Below are positions 15,555 through 28,390 of a stretch of 64,000 bases of DNA, piece after piece. The translations under genes and the position numbers were made by a program. Under the pieces are notes generated by a model, which was given only the letters and a program-made list of their open reading frames with translations, did no database searches and had not been told where the DNA came from. This stretch comes from Artemisia argyi (lineage: Eukaryota > Streptophyta > Magnoliopsida > Asterales > Asteraceae), in assembly GCA_030686995.1 (NCBI GenBank), contig CM060709.1, positions 19,497,360 through 19,561,359 of the forward strand. The letters are read 5' to 3'. Positions within the stretch are counted from its first letter, which is position 1. The number at the start of each line of letters is the position of its first letter.

Positions 15555-15868
15555 CAGTGGCAGACCTAGGAAAATAAAATGTGAGGGGTAAAAGTTATTT
15601 TTTTTTTTCGAAAATAGCAACAAAATGTGAAAGAAAAAAAGTAGGATCGAAATGATAAATCGAGTATTGTTACTTGGAGATGAATGATTTATAAGGTTTG
15701 AGAGTGTTGAATGTTGGATTTTAGTATTTAGGTGGGGGGCAATTTGAATTTTTGTTGGGGGCACTTTTGAAAAAAGGTCAAAAAAAAATTACACTAAAAT
15801 CTTATCTTTTTCGGCTAGCCATGAGGTGCACCGCTACCCTAAACATGTAGTATATAGGTCCGCCCCTG
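15555..15868. mobile_element. hAT-like MITE (314 bp)
   Basis: Terminal inverted repeats CAGTGGCAGACCTA and TAGGTCCGCCCCTG, flanked by an 8-bp target-site duplication with one mismatch (CACGCGGT at 15547, CACACGGT at 15869). An 8-bp duplication and CAG…CTG ends indicate hAT. The minus-strand ORF inside it is a by-product. The ends resemble those of the larger hAT element at 50205-53423. Confidence 0.7.
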
Positions 15869-17169
15869 CACACGGTAAGCATACTTTTTGTAATACATTT
15901 TTTAAAATTATTAAAGTTTTTCTACTCAACCATAATCTTTTGGCTCTACCGCTCTCGTAACTTAAAACGATTGTGTGTTTTACTTATACTGGTATGTGTT
16001 AAGTACAACATAGATTGTCAAAAAAAGTATAATTATGTGAAATCAAAATATTATTTAGTCATCGGGGAAATCATACTTACATTACAATGTAGGTAATTCC
16101 TTACATTTTTTTTTAAAAGTTTTAAAAATATATAGTACAATCAATGTGGTAAGTCATGTTTTCCCCCGTCCTTACCATCTTTTCAAAGGAAATGTAAAAA
16201 ATTATCTACATTGTAATATAGGTATGATTTCCCTTAATCATTTTCATTGATTTTGGTTTAAAAAAGTCTAATTATGTGCATTCTTTATTATTAAACCATT
16301 TCTATTAATTTGTGGGTTTCTCTACGTCATTCCACGTATTTCACCCATTTTTGTTTGTTATCAACCACACACAAACTCTAAAACCTTATGGTTAGTTTAA
16401 TCAAAGACCCCACTCACTACTCACGATTAAATCAATCACTTTACAACTTGTTCTTATATGAATGAGTTGTTGTCGTCATACGAAGTATTTCACTTTGCAT
16501 TGATATGTACATATTTGTGCGATGTGTTATTATTAGGGGGAGTTACATATATATTATTTGTCGATATTGATTAATTAATGATTTTGATGTTTGTTTCTTA
16601 GCCATCAAACATCATTGTCTGGTGCCAATTCCAATTTAAGTTAGTCACGTTATTAGTTGTAATACACGACACGCCTAACAACAAGATTCTTAGTAAACAG
16701 AATACAAAACTATAGTTTGACAATGCATTTTACTTTATTATTTTTCATTAGATTTTATATCATTGACGTTTTTATATAATTTTGACGTTACAATATTATT
16801 GTATGTGTTTATGCAAACATTCAACATTTCCACATGGAAATCATGGAATCACAATTAAAAGCAGTATTTTCATTGTCTTCATTCAAACAATCAAAACGAA
16901 ATAATTTTGTCAAAGATTGACTTTGGAAAATCAAATATTTAATATTATATTTGTATGGTTCACATATACTCGTATCTGATTTTTTGTAATCTAGTTTAGA
17001 TTATTTTGAATTCTTGCAATGTTAGTCCGAATCTTCAACTTTAAATAATAACCACGTTTTTCTAAACATATTTCACACCACCAAATACAATATTGAATAA
17101 ATGTGATTCCAAAGCTGTTTTTAGTCAGTTTTGATGTTGTTGGTCAAAATGTTTTTGTTCGGTTATTAA
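15869..17169. other. Intergenic DNA with one small inverted-repeat element
   Basis: Apart from the inverted-repeat element at 16065-16233 described separately, this is AT-rich spacer. It holds no sustained ORF, RNA gene or recognisable promoter. Confidence 0.4.
16065..16233. mobile_element. Short inverted-repeat MITE
   Basis: GGGAAATCATACTTACATTA at the left is matched by TGTAATATAGGTATGATTTCCC at the right (last 20 bases counted); the arms are about 45 bp and largely complementary. Target duplication is unclear and superfamily unassigned. Confidence 0.5.
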
Positions 17170-17415
17170 GGCTATGTTTGGCAAAAGTAGCTGTGAGCAG
17201 TAGCATTGAGCAGTAGCAGTGAGTAGTAGCTGTGAGCTGTGAGCAGTAGCCAAAAAAGCTCACAGCTTCATAAAGAAGCATTGGGAAAATGAGCCTTTCT
17301 AAAAAATAGCAAAGCCCACAGCTCTCATGCCAAACAAACATCAAAAATAAAAAAGCTCATTCTCACCGCTCATTACCCCAAAAAGCTCCAAAAAAGCTAC
17401 GCGCCAAACATAGCC
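17170..17415. mobile_element. Tourist-like MITE, tandem copy 1
   Basis: GGCTATGTTTGGC and GCCAAACATAGCC are perfect terminal inverted repeats, flanked by TTA/TAA, the PIF/Harbinger target. The interior is built from TAGCTGTGAGCAG-like units. It is separated by only TTA from a second copy. Confidence 0.75.
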
Positions 17416-17418
17416 TTA

Positions 17419-17657
17419 GGCTATGTTTGGCAAAAGTAGCTGTGAGCAGTAGCATTGAGCAGGAGCAATGAGCAGGAGCTGTGAGCAGTAGCCAAAAAAG
17501 CTCACAGCTTCATAAAGAAGCATTGGGAAAATGAGCTTTCCTAAAAAATAGGAAAGCCCACAGCTCTCATGCCAAACAAACATCAAAAATAAAAAAGCTC
17601 ATTCTCACCGCTCATTAACTAAAAAAGCTCCAAAAAAGCTCCGCGCCAAACATAGCC
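17419..17657. mobile_element. Tourist-like MITE, tandem copy 2
   Basis: Same ends as copy 1 and nearly the same interior, with scattered substitutions and a few small indels. It is followed by TTAA. The two copies share one TTA between them. Confidence 0.75.
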
Positions 17658-18434
17658 TTAATACTAGACGAATACTCGTGAATAGTAACGAAATTGTATA
17701 GTAGCAGATAATTTTAATAATAAAAAAAATATATTATAAATGAAAAATAATAAAAAGTTTGAGAATTTGAGGATTAAACATAATGTTTGAAATTCGGTTC
17801 GACCCGGACGATTCAACTGATTGAACCGTTCCGGTCGAAATAACATGTCAAATTAAACCAGGTCAATCCGCCGAGTTTGAAGCGACCCGGGTAAATCTGG
17901 TTTTCCATGTGTATTGATATTGTGTTAATAGTTTCCGGTTTTGCATATATTTTCCGAAAATAATATATGGACTTCCTAAAAAAATTTAAGTTCACTTTTC
18001 ACTTTTTTGTTTTTACTTTATATATAGTATAGATATAGATAGAGTAATTTGTTACGCTAACATGGTACTCGTGTAATATAACAGCGACGGCAAAAGAAAC
18101 TACATAAAGCATGTAATTGAAGCTGATAAATAGTCATACTAAGAATTAAAAAAATTGGTGCGACCTGTTGCCAATGGTAATTGTTGATTACATTATGCAA
18201 CTCGTCATGGAGAAAGATTTATGCGACTATTTAAAAAAATATGAGATGTAAGTCGATACAAAATATATATATTAAAATAACCAATCATATTAAATTATTA
18301 ATTATCTTATAAATTACTAGAAACGTATTAAAACACTGTTTAATATTTATACTCTAGACATTGCTATGTAAAATTGTCCATAAAACCGCCCATGAGATAA
18401 TAAGTTGCAAATTTTCTAATCATTTTAGTTTAAG

Positions 18435-18435
<1 letters not shown>
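17658..18435. other. Intergenic DNA, with a CCGGTT-rich degenerate repeat
   Basis: About 17790-17910 carries alternating GGTTCGACCCGG and GAACCGTTCCGG motifs resembling those in intron 1 of the ethanolamine kinase gene. The rest is AT-rich with no gene signal. Confidence 0.4.
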
Positions 18436-18514
<79 letters not shown>

Positions 18515-18547
18515 GGTATTTGGCGGAACCATCTCAAGTCCGTGTAT

Positions 18548-18600
<53 letters not shown>
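18436..18600. repeat. Two (TA)n runs split by about 38 bp
   Basis: (TA)n at about 18436-18512 and 18550-18600, separated by unique DNA ending GTGTATCTTTA. That same GTGTATCTTTA is the terminus of element M1, so the spacer may be the remnant of another copy. Confidence 0.9.
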
Positions 18601-18603
<3 letters not shown>

Positions 18604-18913
18604 ATACTTTATTTTAAGAACACTGTTAAGTGCGGGAACTGCGAGAACTCTAATTTTCCATTAGAAAGCATGCATGTTCATATAAAACATGTATGTTTTC
18701 TTACATACACTTTAATACAAATACCTGCGTAATATATATGTTCATATAAAACCATTTTGCATTGATATGTTGCACTTAACAGGGTTTTATATGAACATGT
18801 ATGTTACGCAGGTATGTGTATTAAGGTGTATGTAAGAAAACATACATGTTTTCTAATGCAAAATTAGAGTTCTCGCAGTTCCCGCACTAAACAGGGTTCT
18901 GAAAATAAAGATA

Positions 18914-18915
<2 letters not shown>
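18601..18915. mobile_element. M1: foldback element bounded by (TA)n
   Basis: Almost the whole 315 bp is one inverted repeat, with arms about 18601-18755 and 18770-18915. The arms share GTGCGGGAACTGCGAGAAC and ACATACAC.TTAATACA blocks. Both ends abut long (TA)n. The core GAACTGCGAGAAC also occurs in the termini of M4 and M5. Non-coding. Confidence 0.75.

Positions 18916-18992
<77 letters not shown>
18916..18992. repeat. (TA)n between M1 and M2
   Basis: Uninterrupted TA dinucleotides that form the right border of M1 and the left border of M2. Confidence 0.95.
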
Positions 18993-18997
<5 letters not shown>

Positions 18998-19600
18998 AGG
19001 TTCTAGAGAAAAGTCCACTTTGGTAGAAAAGTGAGAAAAAAAGTTATATGGTTTAATTTGAAACATCTCAAACTTCAGGGGTATGTCTTGAAACATGCCC
19101 CCACCCCACCCCACCCTACCCCCCACCCCCACCCCCACCCCCCCGAAATTTTTTTTTTCCCGCCAAAAAAAATTTTTTCGAAAATTTTTTCTTTTGGAGC
19201 CAAAAAAAAAATTTTTTTTTGGGCCAAAAATTTATAACCCAAATGCACCTTTTTTTTTAGTGCATCTCAGTTATAAAAATTGGTGCATCTCAGTTATAAC
19301 TATGATGCACCAATTTTTATAACTGAGATGCACTAAAAAAAAATGTGCATCTGGGTTATAAATTTTTGGCGGGAAAATTTTTGGCCAAAAAAAAAATTTT
19401 TTTTTGCCCAAAAAAAAATATTTTTTGGTGGGAAAAAAAAATTTCGGGGGGGGGGGGGGGGGTAGGGTGCGAATTTACAAAACCTCCTTAAAGAATGAAG
19501 GAAAATACAATTAGGTCCCTGTAGTTTGGTGTGAAAAAAAGGAGTGGATGATTTGTACACTTTTACTTTTCTACCAAAGTGGACTTTTTTCATGAACCCA
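18993..19600. mobile_element. M2: foldback element bounded by (TA)n and (TC)n(TA)n
   Basis: Starts GGGTAAGGTTCT directly after (TA)n. A shared arm AAGTCCACTTTGGTAGAAAA appears near 19010 and inverted near 19565. The centre is a near-perfect palindrome built on ATGCACCAATTTTTATAACT, and a C-rich tract (about 19099-19143) faces a G-run (about 19445-19463). The start matches M5 (GGGTGAGGTTCT). Non-coding; ORFs called here are by-products. Confidence 0.65.
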
Positions 19601-21050
<1,450 letters not shown>

Positions 21051-21454
21051 TGTTAATACAAATATTGCCTAAAAACGTTATTTATATTTTACGATCTTTG
21101 CTAAGTTTTGTTAATGACAAAGTATGAAGTTTAGCTATAAGTAAATCATCACTTTAAGTGTTTAAATCTTATTTAACTAAGGTTAACATTTCCTTTTAAA
21201 CAAAACATTGTGTTTATTTCTTAAACTAAAATGAGTCTTGTCACATCATATTTATTTCTTTATATAGTAAGGTCACATCACATTTAGGGCAAGTTTTGTC
21301 ATGATGCATTTATGGAAAGAAATGTGTTTGACTAACTTTGTTGTTGCTTGCAAGCTTTGTATTTGACTTGTTATTATGAGATGTGACATTGTTTGGTTGC
21401 TAGGAGTTATGAGACAAAACCTTGTTTGGTTTGTAAGATTTATTGCAAAACCAA

Positions 21455-21549
21455 CTGCAGCCCTGGCGGTACCCTGGGGGTACACGGGCGGAACCCTTTT
21501 GAGGGGTCCGCCTGATCCGCCAGACCTGCAGAATTGTTTGCTATAAATA
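21455..21549 (+). promoter_or_regulatory. LTR promoter module of Sire-2 (hairpin and TATA box)
   Basis: CTGCAGCCCTGGCGG pairs with CCGCCAGACCTGCAG, with an inner GGCGGAACCC/GGGGTCCGCC stem. TATAAATA begins 11 bp after the hairpin. An identical arrangement is in the 3' LTR at 30751-30845. Confidence 0.65.
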
Positions 21550-21984
21550 CCAAACCATTTGTTAGTTTTTGGTAACCTTTCTGAGGACATATATTCACAT
21601 ACTCTCTCAACTAACTCAGTAATCTTTTGATTTGTGATTCTCTTATGTAGCAAGGGACTTCACAATATCCTTCAAGAAGTTACAAGCTTCAACTCTAAAG
21701 TTGCAAGTCTTGGTAGCTTGGTCATGTATAAGCTTTGGTAGTTTATACTTCATGTGTGTCATGTATATAGAAGTAAGTGGTTAGTATTTTAGGCCTCAAA
21801 ATACGTAGTGTGTCGGGAGTTGTTGTACCCTTGTAAAAGAACTAACGGGAGTAGTTGTACCCTTGGTAAAAAACTCGACATCTAGCTTAGTGTCGATAAA
21901 AGTGTAAGCGACGAACGGGGGTGGTTGTACCCTTGTAAAAGAACTCAACATCTAGCTTAGTGTCGGTAAAAGTGTAAGCGACGT

Positions 21985-22130
21985 TGTAAAGGTTTTCTCC
22001 GCCGGTGAAAGGAGCTTGTTGATTAGGGCTTATAACTCTCGAGTTGGAAACTCGGGGCGTGGATGTAGGGCAAGGAAAAAAATTCCTTGTAGCCGAACCA
22101 CGATAAACAATCGTGTTGTGGTTTGATTGT
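21985..22130 (+). other. Stem-loop chain in the Sire-2 LTR
   Basis: Four inverted repeats in series: TCTCCGCCGGTGAAAGGAG, ACTCTCGAGTTGGAAACTCG, GGGCAAGGAA..TTCCTTGTAGCC and AACCACGATAAACAATCGTG..GTGGTT. The order matches the Sire-1 LTR (5229-5362). Confidence 0.5.
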
Positions 22131-22473
22131 TTCTTTCTTTATCTTTGCTTATTACATGTTGTTATTTAGTTAGAATTGCTAAGTTACATATAAAGCTTTT
22201 CAAAGAACTAAACTAGTTAAGATGTGTTTGTATCTTCAAATAAAAGTAGAAGCTTTCCTAATAACTAAACAAGCAAAGTTAAGATTATTACAAGCAAAGC
22301 TTTTCAATGTATGAAACTAGTAAAGTTAGAATTGATATCTACATAAAAAGCTTTTCAAAGAATCAAACATATAACATTGTATTTATATCTTTAAACAAAC
22401 GTAAAAGATATTCAAGTTAAAAAGAATCTAAAAAGCGGTAAACTATTCAACCCCCCTTCTAGTTTTCCACAAC

Positions 22474-22486
22474 TGGCATCAGGAGC
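22474..22486 (+). other. Primer-binding site of Sire-2
   Basis: TGGCATCAGGAGC starts two bases after the 5' LTR. It resembles the usual plant copia site TGGTATCAGAGC for initiator-Met tRNA. Confidence 0.7.
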
Positions 22487-22539
22487 TATGTTACTCAAGA
22501 TCTTTAAAATAGAATGTATTTCAAAACTTGGATCGATCC

Positions 22540-23658
22540 ATGGATTTTGAAAATCTCAAAGAAGGGCAACCTATTCAAAACCAACCGCTATTTGAAAAAG
22601 AAAACTTACTTGAATGGAAAAGTAATTTTGTAAACTATGTGAAATCAATTGATCAAGATCTTTGGCATATTATTTCTTTTGGCAGTTTCAAACCAAAGAA
22701 AACAAGTTTTTGAAAACCAAGATAACTATCTTAAACTCGATAAAAATCCTAAAGCTAAAACAATGCTTTACAAAGCTTTAGTACCAAATATGAAAGAACG
22801 TATTTTTGTCAAAAGGCTAATGGTGTTTGGAAAAATATGGTAAACTTTCATCAAGGAATATATCAAGTCAAAGATGATCAATTTGATCTTACATATGAAT
22901 TAGAAGTTTTAGAAAAACTAATTGATAGACACTTAGAAGAAGTTAATACATGTGCTACTAGTTTAAATGTTTTAAATGAAGGTACAAGTGAAGATGAGTA
23001 CGTGTGTTTTGATGAACCTGCTTGCTTATCTTGGAATGTAATGGATGTTGACGAAGACAATGTTCCGGTAGTTAATTGTCAATTTATTGAAACAACAAGC
23101 AAGGTGTAAGTAAAGGTGATTACTCGTGTCAAGCTCGTAGTAGTCTTGCTTGCGATTCATGGAATTACTCGGATGAAGATGATGTCAATCATCCGGTTCG
23201 TGATTCTAAACTAGATAAAACATCAAGCAAGGTACACTTTGAAACCAAACTCTTTTGCTTTGATTAATTTATCCTAGAGTTTTCTAAACTAGAAAATGAG
23301 TCTAAACGTTTATGCAACATGGACCTAAAAACTATCTTCAAGAATGAGTCTTCAAAATCTCTTAAGAATATCTTTGAAAAGGAAATCTTATTAGAAGATA
23401 AAATGTCTAGAATTGAGAGTAATGTTGAAATTAATCTAGAATGTAAATTATGTCTAGATTACAAACATGAGATTAAAATACAAAATGAGAAAGAGAAAAT
23501 TATTAGTTAAATTTGATGAAAGCTCAAAATCTTTTGAAAGATTGTTGAGGAGTCAAAGGTTGTTTAAAGATAAAACCGGATTAGGATTTAACTCATAAGC
23601 ATCATCAACTAATAAAACAAAGCTTGTAAAATTTGTCAAACCTAGAAGAGAAATTTAG
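22540..23658 (+). pseudogene. Broken gag of Sire-2
   Basis: The start at 22540 (MDFENLKEG) leads into a copia gag (UBN2/DUF4219-like) N-terminus with FEKENLLEWKSNFVNYV and DQDLWHIIS. Frame changes near 22690 and 22840 and later stops break it. Recognisable downstream pieces are KAKTMLYKALVPNMKERIF, a YELEVLEKLIDRHLEE helix and the KTGLGF end shared with Sire-1. No intact CCHC knuckle was seen. It cannot encode a full gag. Confidence 0.7.
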
Positions 23659-25574
23659 AGATAATTCAATCTCTAATAGAAACTCATGATAAAAGGATTA
23701 AGACTATCATTCTCTATGCCTTTATATGATTATCTAACCTTCTTGGATACATGAGTTATTGAGTTTCAAAGCGTGTCGTCAAACCAAGTTTTTACGCGTA
23801 ATGCTTATCCGCTTGATAGCATCTCTATGCAATTTAAAAGGTACGCATTACTTCAACTTGACTTTGATTGTATCTTGTTTCTAGCATTATGTGTTCGAAT
23901 ATGTGTTATTTGTAATACTCTAGAGTGTCTACCTGCTATTTGTAAATAACTAAGATTAGATTCTATGCAACAAGGAATTTAGTCTTTAGTACTAGTAGGA
24001 GATATAAGGTGCTTTGGTTCTTTAACCATCAAGAGATAAACACAAAAAACTCTTGAGTATGTCTCACTCAACTCTTGCTTACAAGTGAGCTAACTAAGAA
24101 TTTCCTAAGTGTTAAAATGTCTAACACTTTTGTGATACTTGCAAAACAAACCTTTGTTAAACAATTTTCTCAAACACCATACTTTGAGTCTTTAATTGTG
24201 TTTTTCTTCAATCACTCCTTTATGATAATCACACATAAAACACACAAGGTGAAATAAATCACATTAGCATATATTAGGATGTGTGAAAGAAAATGAGTTT
24301 TCAACATCTAGGATTTACACATCAAATGTGACACATAGTCTCATGATGTTGTACCTCTTGGACTTTTTCAAAATAAATAGAGTTCATAGTATCTTAAGTA
24401 AGAAAACCCAAAGAGTCGAGGAGTCGTTGAATGATCTCCTCCTTCTATGATATCATCTTTGGTATATGATAACTTAGTCGAAAGTCCAATGATGGCAAGA
24501 CAAGTATGTTGTGTAAAACATTAAGAATAAAAGTATAAAATAACATCTCCTCACCATGAGATAAACATTGAATCAAGCAAAATTGACATAAGTTATAAAA
24601 CTTGATTTATAGGTCATAGTTGTGTCTAAACAAATTCAACAAAAACAATTTTTGGAATTTAGAATAAAACAACTAGTGAAACGAAATTGATATTTCAAAG
24701 TAATCAAGTGAGTATAGTGTCAATATTTGAAAGACCTTTTGATAAAAAAAGCAAGCCACAAAAGCAAGGAATTTTAACTTAAAGACATTCCTAGTTGCTC
24801 TCTTGTTCTCAATGGTTAAGTTATTGATGACTTATCAAGAATGAGATTAGTAAATCCGTAGGTAAAACTAAATGTAGAGAAATGTTTGGAAGACTATTTG
24901 TTCTCATAACAATTAGATTCAACATTATGTTTAGCTTTTGTCTATGTGCTCGTGTTAAAGAAGATCCTAAAACAACTCTTTAGTTGAGCCTATTTGGATA
25001 CATCATAAGGTACTACACAACTAGGATTATGGTCTCCCAAAAGAACGGGAATAGAAACCATAGTGTTTGACAAATGGAATTATGTCGGTAATAAGTTGAT
25101 AAGAAAAGCACAAGTGGTACTTGCACTTTTATACTTACTTACCCAATGATTCTCCAAAACGCGTATGATTCTCAAATTAGTATCGAATGGAGAAGCACAT
25201 CAACAAGCTCCGCTTGAACAAGCAAACTCGCATCAACAACGGAATTCATCTTATCAACATTGTTATAGCTTCAACAAAGGAAGCATCGACTTCAGCGACA
25301 ATTCTATCCATTATGTTCTTAATTGATATATTGTGATCCATCATCATCGTCTTGGTAAAAAATGTTCATTGAGGAACATCTTAACTAAGAAAGTCTTATA
25401 CGTTAACCATTCTATCAACTTTTTCACAAAACCTCTTGAATGAGAAGCATTCATCATGCCTAGGCTTAGTCAAGGACTCATAAGACCTAAAACCTTAGTT
25501 TTGAACATTAGGATAAAACCACAAAAATCAAGACAATTCCTTTTAAGTTTTTCCCTGCAGAACCCACGACACCT
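23659..25574. other. Non-coding interior of Sire-2
   Basis: About 1.9 kb of AT-rich DNA where pol would be expected; all frames are heavily stopped and no RT or integrase motif is recognisable. Confidence 0.6.
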
Positions 25575-25625
25575 TCAGACCATACGGGCGGAACCCATTT
25601 TTTGGTTCCGCCTGGTCCGCCAAAC
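25575..25625 (+). promoter_or_regulatory. Internal LTR-like hairpin 1 of Sire-2
   Basis: GGGCGGAACCCA..TGGTTCCGCC is a perfect 9-bp stem followed by TGGTCCGCCA, closely resembling the LTR hairpin. It lies about 650 bp before the accessory ORF at 26280. No clear TATA box follows. Confidence 0.4.
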
Positions 25626-26279
25626 CTCAGATTGTTTAAACTTTTAACTTCAAAGCCAAACACCCTCTTAAATCTTAATAAAAACTAACAAACCACATCA
25701 CCCTCTCTAAAACACATATCCTTACGAATTTTAGGGCTTCTAATCAAATCTCTTCCAATCCAACTAACTTTGTAAGTATTCTAATCACAATTGCATTTTT
25801 AATTTAATTATAACATTCTTGCTTACAATCATTAACTAGAATCTTAGGGCTTTTGCATAAAACTTCATGATTCATGAAAAACTTGGTGGCTAGTCAATTA
25901 TGTATTTCATTAGTTAAGAAATGTATCTTTTCATTGTTACTTTGATTTACCAAACACACCAAGTGCATTATTTTTCAAATTGCAACATGATTCATCACCA
26001 CATTGTTAAAACAAATGAAAACATCATTTAAACATCACTTGCATACTATCTCTTGAATGCTAAAGGGGATACATAACTAATATGTATTTTCGGGTACATT
26101 CAATCGAAGACACATTCAATTAGGAAACTGTTGGTTATCTTTTGTTTTTACAACAAAATCTGCATAACAAAATGATTTAGGAATCAAAATGAGTCAAGAG
26201 AACCATGTCTTCACATTGTTTTGCATATAGGAATATATTAGAACATCCTCGTTGTTAAAAGTCATTAACATACAATTTT

Positions 26280-27283
26280 ATGTTTTCTAGGAATCAACAT
26301 GCTTCCCGCAAACAAATCCGATCACAAAGAACCCTTAAATACATGCCCAAACACCATATGACCAAAGGTCTCAACCCGGTTCAAGTAGAAACCTTTAAGG
26401 CATTAGAAAAACGCTATGTTCACGAAGGTAGAACCATTGATCCATCCTTTCTAGAAGGAACATCTATTCGCCAAAACTTTACCGCAATTCACTTTGATTA
26501 TCTCCTTGATATAGATGAGCCCATTTGTCCTAGGTTCATCTTGGAATTTTATGCAACCGTAACCTTTCCTCATGTGCTGGTGGTAGGATTTCATTAAACT
26601 TCAAAACCAATCAAATATCACATGACATAGATTTAAAAGACTTAGCCATAATTCTTGGTGTACCAAATGAGGGAACTTGTCTCTACACAGATAAGTGGCC
26701 CATTTCATGTCTTGATACTATTGATCATTTTTATCCATACGATACACCTCTCGCTAGTAAGGAAACTATTAAGGAACACCTCTTTGTTAGAACCTCTACT
26801 ACTAGGGTGAATCGTTCGGGGAATACTGTAGATAAGGATCCTTTTGGTATGGAGCTCAATGAGCTTAAACCACAATTTAAGAAGTGGGAAGAAATTCTTA
26901 TGGCTAACGTCATAAGTACCATAGGAAATAGAGATCACATCAACACATGCCTATGCTACATGCTATATAGCATTTCCACCGGTCAACCCTTCAACTTAGC
27001 CTACTACCTTGCTAAAAGAATGGCCGACATATCCTTAGTTGGAACAACCGCTCTTCCCTATGGTATGCTTCTTACTCACCTCTTTAGAGCAATCTCACCC
27101 ATTTCTCCTAACGAAAATGGAATGCACCTTGACTATTTTCTCGTTCCTCACATCTTCGTTCCTTTAAGTGATAAACGAGTTTTCAAAAATAAGGGCAAAC
27201 GTACTCGATCACCTACACCATCATCATCATCATCCGGAATGAGCGAGGATGTTAAACTTCCAAACTCTAAGTTACCCCTTTAG
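26280..27283 (+). pseudogene. Accessory ORF 1 of Sire-2, 'putative plant transposon protein' type, one frameshift
   Basis: The frame from ATG 26280 runs to a stop at 26595-26597; the +2 frame then continues without interruption from about 26597 to 27283, so a single frameshift near 26590 separates the halves (about 334 codons). Family-like features are PRFILEFYATV, then ILGVPNEGTCLY, then a helical C-terminal half (SISTGQPFNLAYYLAKRMADI). This pattern fits the plant retrotransposon-associated domain annotated as putative plant transposon protein (Pfam Transposase_32), recalled from memory. A basic KGKRTRSPTPSSSSS tail follows. Function of the family is unknown. Confidence 0.55.
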
Positions 27284-27759
27284 AATACCTTCAAGCTCTC
27301 CCCATCATTGACAATGCTTCCGAAGAATTCAAGCAAACCAAAGGAATGTTCAAGTGTTTTGGAAGGTACCTAAACAAGCTCAAGAAGAAGATTGACCGGT
27401 TGTGAGAAGATTAAGGAGTGCTTGGCTTATGAGTGCTTTAGAATCGTCTTTGTGATAAAACTACGTGAATTGTTTGTTTTTTACTTTCATGGTTTATTAC
27501 GTTTGTTGGATTATGTTTGTATGAACCTTTATGCATAATGACAAAGTTTAAGGTGTTTGTCATTCTTTCTATGCTTATGGCAATTCTTACTAAGTATAGT
27601 GAAATCCTCGACCTCAAGGTCAAAGTCCCATGAAATGCATGTTTACGTGTCTAATTTTTGCATTGCCCAACCAGAAATGCCTTATCTCTTTGATTTTAGG
27701 AGTTTTCGAAAATTTTGAAAAACGTCTCGCGGGTCAAAAACGCGGACTGCCTAATTTTT

Positions 27760-28309
27760 TACCTCTGGTGGTACCCAAAATTGGGGTCTGCCAGTGTATT
27801 TTCTGGGAATTCCAGAAATGGCCCAACGGACCAGGCGGTACCCTCAAATGGGTTCCGCCAGTGTCTTCTGAGGGTTCCGTCAGACACCTGCAGAAAATTT
27901 TTCCATTTTTCTAAAGTCCAAAACTTGTAATGTATCAAAACCGTTATCCTAAGTGAGAAACATCTTCCATTAACTCCAATAACCATATTAGAACAACTTT
28001 CACTCACTAAAACAATTAGGAAGCCACTTCCCTCCAAAAATTCAAATTCAAATTCAAACATAACCAACCCAAGGAACCCTTTTAAAGGATCCTTCAAAAC
28101 CATTGAAACATTTTCAACCAAATCACATCTCATGATCACAAAGCATTGAGTACATTTGTTGGTCTTTCACTCCACCTTATTCTATTGGAATGACACGCAT
28201 TGATTTGACATATTCATGAAAATTTTGCAAATCATTTGAAACCTCAACCTTTGAATGGTAGAACATTAAATCCAAACACCCTATTCAACATCTTCTTCAT
28301 CCTATAAAT
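27760..28309 (+). promoter_or_regulatory. Internal LTR-like hairpin 2 and TATA box of Sire-2
   Basis: GGCGGTACCC (27834) pairs with GGGTTCCGCC (27850), followed by a GGGTTCCGTCAGACACCTGCAG-like tail that mirrors the LTR hairpin's CTGCAG closure. TATAAAT is at 28303-28309, about 80 bp before ATG 28391. The stretch between hairpin and TATA box is about 440 bp, so the coupling is looser than in the LTR. Confidence 0.45.
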
Positions 28310-28390
28310 TTGAAAGCTTTGCAATAATTCAAATCACACCATCACCATTAAACCTTCTTCTCTCAAAACATCAAAACCACACCTTTAAAA

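Larger units (their letters stand above)
21051..22471 (+). repeat. 5' LTR of Sire-2
   Basis: TGTTAATAC … TTTTCCACA. Contains a hairpin closed by CTGCAG…CTGCAG (21455-21531), TATAAATA at 21542-21549, about two and a half copies of a roughly 76-bp repeat (about 21812-21990, GGTTGTACCCTTGTAAAAGA core), the stem-loop chain, and CCCCCCTTCTAG at the end. Confidence 0.95.
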
